The translations under genes and the position numbers were made by a program. A stretch of 5,353 nt of DNA. Source: Clostridia bacterium (lineage in GTDB: Bacteria > Bacillota_A > Clostridia > Oscillospirales > Acutalibacteraceae). The number at the start of each line of letters is the position of its first letter. Within the stretch, counting starts at the first letter, position 1. The stretch lies in assembly GCA_009930155.1 (NCBI GenBank), contig RZYX01000112.1, positions 1 through 5,353 on the forward strand, read 5' to 3'. A model generated the notes under the pieces. The model had not been told where the DNA came from and did not search any database. It saw only the letters and a program-made list of their open reading frames with translations. This document shows positions 1 to 5,353 of the stretch, one piece after another.

Positions 1-296
1 CTTATACTACTTAAAATTGCTACATTAACCCTGATTTGCTCGAAACAACGCATTGTAATAAAGGGTGCTATGGCGTAGGCAAACACTTTAAAGCCCTCTA
101 AAGCTAGCCCCGTTGCAACATTAATAAGATTTTGCTCTGCAATACCAACGTTGATAAACCGAGAAGGGTACTGCGCTCTAATTTTATCTAAAATGGGTGA
201 GCCAAAATCTGCTGCTAAAAAGAATATACGCTCATCATGAGCCATCTCTTCGCATAAGGCAGCTAAAAATACATCTCTCATGGCTTTAATTTGCAT
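1..296 (-). CDS. Transketolase C-terminal subunit (pyrimidine-binding domain), 5' part only
   Basis: This is the first 98 codons of a gene that continues past the window start. The translation begins MQIKAMRDVFLAAL and contains FLAADFGSPILDKI, then NVGIAEQN (residues 49-56) and MRCFEQIR (82-89). This is the usual layout of the pyrimidine-binding domain of transketolase and DXS-type ThDP enzymes; the Glu in GIAEQN (E54) corresponds to the glutamate that activates the cofactor. The start at 296 is preferred over the in-frame ATG at 281 because AAGGAG lies seven bases upstream of it. It overlaps the end of the N-terminal subunit gene by 11 bases, so the two are probably translationally coupled and form one heteromeric transketolase. 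The substrate is not visible; pentose phosphates or a sugar used in glycan synthesis are both possible. Family call is firm, exact reaction is not. Confidence 0.9.
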   Translation of the reverse strand, partial: MQIKAMRDVFLAALCEEMAHDERIFFLAADFGSPILDKIRAQYPSRFINVGIAEQNLINVATGLALEGFKVFAYAIAPFITMRCFEQIRVNVAILSSI

Positions 297-1113
297 TTTC
301 TAACTCCTTAATAAGCGTATCAATCTCTTCTGGCTTGACGGACAAGATATGACTCAGTGGATGTGTTTCTAAAAAAGGAACACCTTTGCCTTTAATAGTA
401 TTGACAATAACCACTTTTGGTTTTCCATTGCGATGTGCTACGGCTTTTTTTAAACAAGTATAGACTTCTTCAACATTATGCCCCTCTTTGATCTCATAGA
501 CATCCCAATGAAAAGCTTCAAATTTTGCATTGAGAGAAGTGAGATCAATAATATTTTTGCTAAAATCCAACATGGATACTTTATTGTAATCCACAATCAG
601 TGTGAGATTATCTAAAGCCTGTTGGGGCGCAAACATAATGGCTTCCCAATTTGAGCCTTCATCCAACTCCCCATCACCCGTTAAGACAACCACATTTTGC
701 ATTTTTTGCTTTCTTTTGAGTGCTAAAGCTATACCACATCCAACCCCTAACCCATGTCCCAACGAGCCATTGACGGTTTCATACCCAGGAATGATAGGAT
801 CGGGGATACCTCCTAAAAAGGTACCTTCTTGACACACTCTTTTTAATTCTGCCTTATCGAAAAAACCCAAATCTGCCAATAAGGGATACATCGAAATAGA
901 CCCATGCCCTTTGGATATAATAAATCTATCACGATTCTCATCTCTAGGGTGTTGTGGGTTAAACTGCAAAATTTTGCCATAATAAAGCGCCACAAAAATT
1001 TCAATAGGAGACAGGGATGAAGCCACACGAGTTTCTTGCGCAATTTTGTGAATACGCAATGTCTCAATACGGATAAAGGTTGCTTTTTCATTCAGCATCT
1101 TAATGGTTTGCAT
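286..1113 (-). CDS. Transketolase N-terminal subunit (ThDP diphosphate-binding domain)
   Basis: A complete 275-residue protein carrying the diphosphate-binding half of a split transketolase, which moves two-carbon ketol units between sugar phosphates with thiamine diphosphate and Mg2+. Visible motifs are SKGH (67-70), NGSLGHGL (115-122, with a conserved His), and the ThDP/Mg motif running from GDGELDEG (146-153) to the metal-ligand Asn in DYN (175-177), followed by KGKGVPFLE (241-249). Length fits stand-alone N-terminal subunits. The start at 1113 is chosen because AAGGAG lies four bases upstream and the protein then begins MQTIKMLNEKA; an in-frame ATG at 1158 lies inside the upstream gene and adds residues unlike the family. 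The start overlaps the preceding epimerase stop by 14 bases, so this is one operon. Next to a GDP-fucose synthase, a role in surface-sugar synthesis is plausible, but central carbon metabolism cannot be excluded. Confidence 0.93.
   Translation of the reverse strand: MQTIKMLNEKATFIRIETLRIHKIAQETRVASSLSPIEIFVALYYGKILQFNPQHPRDENRDRFIISKGHGSISMYPLLADLGFFDKAELKRVCQEGTFLGGIPDPIIPGYETVNGSLGHGLGVGCGIALALKRKQKMQNVVVLTGDGELDEGSNWEAIMFAPQQALDNLTLIVDYNKVSMLDFSKNIIDLTSLNAKFEAFHWDVYEIKEGHNVEEVYTCLKKAVAHRNGKPKVVIVNTIKGKGVPFLETHPLSHILSVKPEEIDTLIKELENAN
304..309 (-). promoter_or_regulatory. Shine-Dalgarno site of the transketolase C-terminal subunit
   Basis: The minus strand reads AAGGAG, then TTAGAAA, then ATG at 296. 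A full-consensus site with seven-base spacing decides the start over the ATG at 281. The site lies within the last codons of the N-terminal subunit gene. Confidence 0.85.
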
Positions 1114-1573
1114 ACTTCTCCTTGTACCACGCATAGGTTTTTTCCAATCCCATATCAAGATTAGTGCTGGGTTGCCAGCCTAGGGCTAAAAACTTCCTGC
1201 TATCCAAAAGCTTTCGAGGCGCACCATCGGGCTTGGTTGTATCCCATACGATTTCACCTTTGAACCCAACAACACAAGCAATGGTTTGGGCTAACTCCTG
1301 AATGGAGTAATCTACGCCTGTTCCTAAATTATAATGACTATTTTCAAGTTTATCGGCATTTTTCATTAAAAATAAAGAGGCATCGGCAACATCTTCACTG
1401 AAAATAAACTCCCGTTTTGGTGTGCCACTTCCCCATAGCGTAATGCTCTGTTCTTTGTTTTTGCGCGCATCATCCAACTTTTTAAGAAGCGCTGAAAGCA
1501 CGTGCGAATTTTGGGGATCAAAATTATCGTTTGGACCATATATGGAGTTGGGAATCACACATATAAACCGCTT
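1100..1573 (-). CDS. GDP-L-fucose synthase-like NAD-dependent epimerase/reductase, C-terminal half only
   Basis: The last 157 codons of a short-chain dehydrogenase/reductase-type nucleotide-sugar enzyme. It aligns with GDP-4-keto-6-deoxymannose 3,5-epimerase-4-reductase (GDP-L-fucose synthase, Fcl/WcaG): NSIYGPNDNF, then NSHV, then GSGTPKREF, SEDVADA, NLGTGVDYSIQELA and KPDGAPRKLLD occur in the family order. These cover the substrate-binding C-terminal part. The missing first half, about 155 residues by comparison with the 321-residue E. coli protein, would hold the GxxGxxG cofactor fold and the catalytic Ser-Tyr-Lys. Upstream the frame runs without a stop into an unrelated propeller protein, so the 5' boundary given is my estimate of the junction (within a few codons) and not a real start. 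The gene is probably intact in its source genome. A related epimerase acting on another GDP-sugar is possible. It overlaps the transketolase start by 14 bases, placing it first of the three in this operon. Confidence 0.85.
   Translation of the reverse strand, partial: KRFICVIPNSIYGPNDNFDPQNSHVLSALLKKLDDARKNKEQSITLWGSGTPKREFIFSEDVADASLFLMKNADKLENSHYNLGTGVDYSIQELAQTIACVVGFKGEIVWDTTKPDGAPRKLLDSRKFLALGWQPSTNLDMGLEKTYAWYKEKYANH
1118..1123 (-). promoter_or_regulatory. Shine-Dalgarno site of the transketolase N-terminal subunit
   Basis: The minus strand reads AAGGAG, then AAGT, then ATG at 1113. The spacing is short but the match is complete. It lies inside the 3' end of the epimerase coding sequence and decides the start of the transketolase over the in-frame ATG at 1158. 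Confidence 0.8.
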
Positions 1574-3319
1574 TGCAACATACTCATTATTGTACGATTG
1601 TTCAATAAAAGAAACATCAAAAGGTAAAACGTCTGGCGTCCATACGCCGTTAAAAGATTGCATTTCACCATTATCGAATGCGCAAACTATTGCTGGTCCA
1701 AATTCCACTGCAGACGTCATAGTTGCAAGACCTTGATAGGGGTGTAAAACACAATTTGCTGTGGCCAAATCAATATCATAATAAGTTAAAGTATAATCGG
1801 TGCCAAAGTATTGACCCAGAGAACTGTTAAGGCCCTTTGCACCGGCAGCTGTTTGGTTTTCAGCACAACCATAAGTCGTTGCATCGACAAAAATTAATCC
1901 ATCAAAATACTGAATTGCAGCATCTTGAATAAACCAAACTCGACCATTTTCGTAATGAACTTGTTTAACGACATCAGACAGTATGCCGTCTGTCATATCA
2001 AGGGTATCAATAACAATGCCTGCATCAATTACATTAACTTTGTCGGCTGTTGCAACATAAACCACACCTGTATCATCAGAAGTAATGCTATAAATATTAT
2101 TATTTGTAAGTCCATCTGCAACAGTAATCTGGTCAAAAGTAGCTCCATTAAGCAAATTAAGACCACCTGTAGTACCTACCCAAATATTTCCGTTAATATC
2201 TTTATGAATTGTGGTAATATCGTTAACTGTGAGCCCTTCTGCTGTTCTATAAGTTCTCCAATGAAGGTCATCAACTCGATTTAGACCATTTTGAGTACCA
2301 ACCCATGTAATATTTTCATTATCGGTATAAATTGTATTTACATGATCATCGGCAAGATTTTTATTAGTTCGGTAAATGATATATGTATCAGCCTGATCGT
2401 AAACAGTTAGTCCATTAAAAGGAGAAGCTGCCCAGATTTTGTTGTTTCCAGCCTCAGTCATAATGATTTTGCTGACAACGTCATTTACTAATCCGTCATC
2501 ATAATTATGTGTAGTAAAACTCGACCAATCATATTTTATCAAACCTAAAGACGTGCCCATCCACAAATTTTGCGCATAATCTTGACGTAAAGCGAGAATA
2601 TTAGCAGCAGGCAATCCTTCGGCGGTTGTGATTGATGACCAAGAACTAAAATTATATATCCCTATGCCACCATTTGTTGCAATAGCGATGTTTCCATTAA
2701 AAAGTTGAATAATGTCATTGATTAATAATCCGGGTAAACCTGTGGATGTATTAAAATTTTTAAAAGCTGTGCCGTCGTACATAGACAGTCCATTACCGGT
2801 TCCAAACCAGATATTATTATTTCTGTCAGCAAAAATAACTTTTACACCTGCACTTATAAGACCATCATTAACACCCAAAGGGTTCCAATTAACTCCATCG
2901 AAATAAGAAACACCAATATCCGAGGTTCCAACCCAAATTTGATTTAAGTTATCCTCTTCTACCGACCAAATTGTGGTTGAAGGCAAACCATCGCCGATTG
3001 TATAATTTGTCCAAACAGATCCATCAAACACAGACAATCCTCCCGAAGTTGCAGCATAAACATCGCCTGATGAGTGAGCACAAATATCATAAACAATACT
3101 ACCTCCAAGACCGTCTGCGTCTGTATATGAAGTAAAACTTGTACCATCAAATCTTGTTATGCCGGCAATTGTCCCAATCCAGATATTTCCATTAATATCC
3201 CGTTCTAGGCTTCTGACATTATCGTTTATCAATGCATCCTCGTAATTAAAATAATTAATTTGAGCACTAGATAATAGCCCAACAAATACAAAAGCAAGTA
3301 AAAAACAAAGGTGTCTCAT
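1574..3319 (-). CDS. Secreted two-component-regulator-type beta-propeller protein, 3' end lost at junction
   Basis: The first 582 residues of a repeat protein. Residues 1-19 are a signal peptide (hydrophobic core LCFLLAFVFVGLL, likely cleavage SSA|Q), with no lipobox cysteine. From about residue 31 it is built of roughly 41-residue blades of the pattern NDxVxxIxxDxxGNIWVGTxxGLxxFDGxxWxxYTxADGL, the Reg_prop type. I place blade starts near residues 35, 75, 117, 159, 200, 241, 282, 327, 368, 409, 450, 491, 533 and 569. This suggests two seven-bladed propellers; blades near 491 and 533 are degenerate. The fourteenth stops after SFIEQSYNNEYVA, where an epimerase sequence takes over in frame. In Bacteroidota such propellers are the periplasmic sensor part of hybrid two-component regulators or belong to secreted proteins with a C-terminal sorting domain; which applies cannot be told because the C terminus is missing. 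There is no Shine-Dalgarno before the ATG. Confidence 0.85.
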
Positions 3320-3348
3320 GTAAATAACAATTTGTAATTAGTATTAAG

Positions 3349-3356
3349 CAAATTTA
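3349..3356 (-). promoter_or_regulatory. Possible Bacteroidota -7 promoter element for the propeller gene
   Basis: The minus strand reads TAAATTTG, an exact match to the Bacteroidota sigma-ABfr -7 consensus TAnnTTTG, about 30 bases before the ATG at 3319 and just downstream of the aminotransferase terminator. I see no clear TTG -33 element at the expected distance, and in AT-rich DNA such an octamer can arise by chance. Confidence 0.4.
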
Positions 3357-3385
3357 AGTAATTTTCGTAAATAAACGCATAAAAA

Positions 3386-3417
3386 AAGCGGTTAATATTA
3401 TGTGTTATTAACCGCTC
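3386..3417 (-). terminator. Rho-independent terminator of the aminotransferase gene
   Basis: A perfect inverted repeat, AGCGGTTAAT at 3387-3396 and ATTAACCGCT at 3407-3416 (extendable by one A-T pair into the loop), leaves an eight-base loop. On the minus strand the stem is followed by a run of seven T (3381-3387, the first pairing in the stem). It begins about 19 bases after the aminotransferase stop. It should separate that transcript from the propeller gene downstream, which then needs its own promoter. Confidence 0.88.
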
Positions 3418-3434
3418 ACGTTTAAAAAGATTGA

Positions 3435-4628
3435 TTATTTTAATTTTTCTAAAGCTCTTTTTATTCTTTTGATTGCTTCAACCAGAGTATCTTCGCTCGT
3501 AGCATAAGAAAACCTGAGGCATTCGGGCGAACCAAAAGCGTCTCCACCGACAGTTGCAACATATTCTGTTTCGAGTAGATATAGTGCTAAATCGGATGAG
3601 CTGTTTATTGTATGATTTTGATAGGATTTACCGAAAAAGTGTGAGACCTCCGGAAATACATAAAAAGCGCCCAACGGCACATTAAGTTTTAATCCGTCTA
3701 TTCCTTTAAGTAATCCTAAAACCAAATCGCGTCTTTTTAAGAAGACCTTTTTCATTTCCAGACAAGAGTCAGAACCGGCATTAAGAGCCGCTTCGGCAGC
3801 TTTTTGCGCTATGGTACATGCCCCAGAAGTAAATTGTCCTTGTAATTTTGTTACTGCTTTGGCAATCCACAATGGAGCGCCAATATATCCAATACGCCAG
3901 CCTGTCATTGCGTAGCCTTTTGAAACGCCATTAATAACAACTACTTGATCTTTAATATAATCGAATTGAGCAATACTTTGATGTTCTCCTGAGAAATTTA
4001 TATGTTCGTAAATTTCATCGGAAAGGACAATAATATTTGGATGTTTTTGAATAACTTTTGCTAAAGCCTCAAGTTCATTTTTAGAATATAATGAACCTGT
4101 TGGATTCGAAGGAGAACTATAAATAATAGCTCTGGTTTTTGGAGTTATATGTTGCTCAAGTTGATCCGGAGTCATTTTAAAGTCGGACTCTATACCGCAT
4201 TTAACTACAACCGGAATTCCCTCGGCTAATCCAACCATATCGACATAACTTACCCAATATGGAGCAGGAATTATAACCTCATCGCCAGGATTAATTATTG
4301 ATAAAAACACATTAATGATAGAATGCTTAGCACCAGCAGATACGACAATTTGATTTTCGTCAAAAACTAAATTATTTTCTCGTTTAAACTTATTAACAAC
4401 AGCTTTCTTAACTGATTCATAACCCGGAACAGGTGAATAATGAGTAAAATTATCGTCAATAGCTTTTTTTGCAGCTTCTTTTATATGCTCTGGGGTGTCA
4501 AAATCCGGTTCGCCAATACTAAGATTGATAACATCAAAACCTTGAGATTTTAACTCTCTACTCTTCTGTGTCATTGCCAAAGTGGCAGATACAGCCATTC
4601 GATTTAATCGTTCGGATACTTTTTCCAT
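3435..4628 (-). CDS. Class I PLP-dependent aminotransferase, aspartate aminotransferase type
   Basis: A complete 397-residue fold-type I aminotransferase that probably interconverts aspartate and 2-oxoglutarate with oxaloacetate and glutamate. Visible features in order: LSIGEPDFDTP (36-46), Tyr64/Tyr70 in the HYSPVPGY segment, VSAGAKHSI (96-104), PYW (123-125), SPSNPTG (172-178, with cofactor-binding Asn175), SDEIY (203-207, with Asp204 pairing the pyridine nitrogen and Tyr207), the Schiff-base Lys237 in GVSKGYAMTGWRIGY, Arg245 for the phosphate, and Arg372 in LRFSYA for the substrate carboxylate. All key residues are present and the length is normal for the Ib subgroup of bacterial AspC-like enzymes. 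Some members of that subgroup also accept prephenate or other amino acids, so substrate range is uncertain. No Shine-Dalgarno precedes the ATG. It is followed by its own terminator and so appears monocistronic. Confidence 0.95.
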   Translation of the reverse strand: MEKVSERLNRMAVSATLAMTQKSRELKSQGFDVINLSIGEPDFDTPEHIKEAAKKAIDDNFTHYSPVPGYESVKKAVVNKFKRENNLVFDENQIVVSAGAKHSIINVFLSIINPGDEVIIPAPYWVSYVDMVGLAEGIPVVVKCGIESDFKMTPDQLEQHITPKTRAIIYSSPSNPTGSLYSKNELEALAKVIQKHPNIIVLSDEIYEHINFSGEHQSIAQFDYIKDQVVVINGVSKGYAMTGWRIGYIGAPLWIAKAVTKLQGQFTSGACTIAQKAAEAALNAGSDSCLEMKKVFLKRRDLVLGLLKGIDGLKLNVPLGAFYVFPEVSHFFGKSYQNHTINSSSDLALYLLETEYVATVGGDAFGSPECLRFSYATSEDTLVEAIKRIKRALEKLK

Positions 4629-4717
4629 AAAAAAATGTTTATAAATTTTATTTGCTAAGATAATAGCTTAAAATTTAATTACTAATATTGTAAAACATAA
4701 TTATTAAACTTTTTATC
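4629..4717. promoter_or_regulatory. Divergent intergenic region, presumably holding two promoters
   Basis: Eighty-nine very AT-rich bases between the divergent aminotransferase and small membrane protein starts. Both transcripts should begin here. I find only one-mismatch versions of the Bacteroidota TAnnTTTG element: TATCTTAG on the minus strand (4655-4662) and TAATATTG on the plus strand (4683-4690). Neither has a convincing -33 partner. No Shine-Dalgarno is seen before either ATG. No operator-like palindrome stands out. Confidence 0.35.
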
Positions 4718-5233
4718 ATGTTATTAGAAATATTAAAAATTACAATCCCTACCTTAGTAGTATTCTTTACGGCTTTCTTTACTTTAAAACAAGTATTAAA
4801 AAAAGATTTAGATGTAAGAAAAGCTGAAATTGTTTTACAAAACAAAAAAATTGTTACCCCTATCCGATTACAAGCTTATGAAAGGATAATTCTTTTCTTG
4901 GAGAGGATTTCTCCAAATAGCGTAATTTCGCGATTACAAACGCCAAATATGACAGTTGAGCAATTACATAAGGAAATGCTAGTTTTAATCAGAAGCGAAT
5001 TTGAGCATAATCTTTCGCAACAACTATATTTATCGGTAGATGCATGGGAAATGGTACGAAACTCAAAAGAAAAAACAATACAATTATTAAATTCATGCCT
5101 AAAAGACATTGATCCTAAAGATAATGCTATCAAACTTAGTCAGACAATTTTCGAAAAACTAATTGAAGTGGACACATCACCAACTCAAGAAGCAATTAAA
5201 TATTTAAAAAAAGAAATTAGTGTTATATTTTAA
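4718..5233 (+). CDS. Small membrane-anchored protein, conserved Bacteroidota family of unknown function
   Basis: A complete 171-residue protein. Residues 5-25 form one hydrophobic segment (LKITIPTLVVFFTAFFTLKQV) followed by lysines, so it is probably anchored in the inner membrane by its N terminus with the rest in the cytoplasm. The body is mostly helical and charged, with a stretch reading TPIRLQAYERIILFLERISP (47-66), then a segment with EFEHNLSQQLYLS (94-106) and a final SPTQEAIKYLKKEI (154-167). This pattern resembles a Bacteroidota-restricted family that I recall as DUF7935; that name is from memory and unchecked. No catalytic motif is evident. It is transcribed away from the aminotransferase, and its stop codon is directly followed by a tandem repeat array instead of an ordinary hairpin terminator. 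Confidence 0.8.
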   Translation: MLLEILKITIPTLVVFFTAFFTLKQVLKKDLDVRKAEIVLQNKKIVTPIRLQAYERIILFLERISPNSVISRLQTPNMTVEQLHKEMLVLIRSEFEHNLSQQLYLSVDAWEMVRNSKEKTIQLLNSCLKDIDPKDNAIKLSQTIFEKLIEVDTSPTQEAIKYLKKEISVIF

Positions 5234-5353
5234 GTGCCTAAAGTTCTCAGAGTGTCTAGAGTTTCAAAGTGCCTAGAGTGTCTAGAGTTTCAAAGTGCCT
5301 AGAGTGTCTAGAGTTTCAAAGTGCCTAGAGTGTCTAGAGTTTCAAAGTGCCTA
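5234..5353. repeat. 26-bp direct tandem repeat array, truncated by the window end
   Basis: From 5252 the sequence repeats with an exact period of 26: GTGTCTAGA, GTTTCAAA, GTGCCTAGA (9+8+9). Units start at 5252, 5278, 5304 and 5330; the last is two bases short at the window end, giving about 3.9 copies with no mismatch seen. Positions 5234-5251 (GTGCCTAAA, GTTCTCAGA) are a diverged lead-in of the same nine-base pattern and begin right after the TAA stop. Each unit junction contains CTAGA-GTG-TCTAG, a five-pair inverted repeat with a three-base gap. There are no spacers. Each reading frame meets TAG stops because the period is not a multiple of three, so it is not coding. Confidence 0.93.

Noticed and set aside
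602..832. Plus-strand open frame opposite the transketolase gene
   Set aside because: It is antisense to a well-supported gene, has no ribosome site or recognisable protein features, and is explained as a shadow.
1114..1158. A longer transketolase N-terminal subunit starting at the ATG at 1158
   Set aside because: The added 15 residues (MIWDWKKPMRGTRRS) do not resemble the family and lie within the epimerase gene, while the ATG at 1113 has a strong AAGGAG site.
1581..1600. SYNNEY read as the SYNRQY segment of GDP-fucose synthase, which would put the junction further upstream
   Set aside because: The alignment to Fcl needs a one-residue insertion, whereas VSFIEQSYNNEYVA fits the propeller blade pattern without gaps, so the resemblance is probably chance.
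1925..2284. Plus-strand open frame opposite the propeller gene, rich in Asn, Ile and Cys
   Set aside because: The composition and repetitive INNNACINYINF-like content are the reverse reading of the propeller repeats; no homologous motif is visible.
1100..3319. A single 739-residue fusion protein of propeller and epimerase as a genuine new enzyme
   Set aside because: The epimerase part lacks its cofactor fold and catalytic residues, the propeller stops mid-blade, and gene-start style differs on the two sides. A chimeric join explains all of this.
5234..5353. CRISPR array
   Set aside because: The units are contiguous with a strict 26-base period and have no variable spacers; no cas genes are in the window.

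Overview
The window looks like two unrelated genomes joined at about position 1573. Positions 1 to about 1573 carry the end of a tightly packed minus-strand operon: the last half of a GDP-L-fucose synthase-like gene, then a split transketolase (N-terminal subunit complete, C-terminal subunit cut by the window edge). These genes overlap by 11-14 bases and each transketolase start has a strong AAGGAG ribosome binding site, which suggests a proteobacterial or campylobacterotal surface-polysaccharide locus. The exact taxon is inference.

From about 1574 to 5353 the sequence looks like Bacteroidota. It holds, in order, a secreted two-component-regulator-type beta-propeller protein (minus), a short intergenic region with a clear rho-independent terminator and a possible TAnnTTTG promoter, a class I PLP aminotransferase of the aspartate aminotransferase type (minus), an 89-base divergent intergenic region, a small membrane-anchored protein of a conserved Bacteroidota family (plus), and a 26-bp tandem repeat array running off the window end. 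None of the three starts in this part has a Shine-Dalgarno sequence, as is usual in Bacteroidota.

The junction lies inside one open frame of 739 codons (1100-3319, minus). Its first 582 residues are a signal peptide plus about fourteen propeller blades, the last cut short. Its last 157 residues align with the C-terminal half of GDP-L-fucose synthase and lack the Rossmann fold and the catalytic YxxxK. The simplest reading is a chimeric metagenomic contig that happens to stay in frame, not a new fusion enzyme. I therefore annotate the two halves as separate partial genes.

Within each half the functions are ordinary: nucleotide-sugar and sugar-phosphate chemistry on the left, and amino-acid metabolism, a secreted propeller and an uncharacterised membrane protein on the right. 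I see no convincing new multi-gene system. The most unusual real DNA structure is the repeat array after position 5233.
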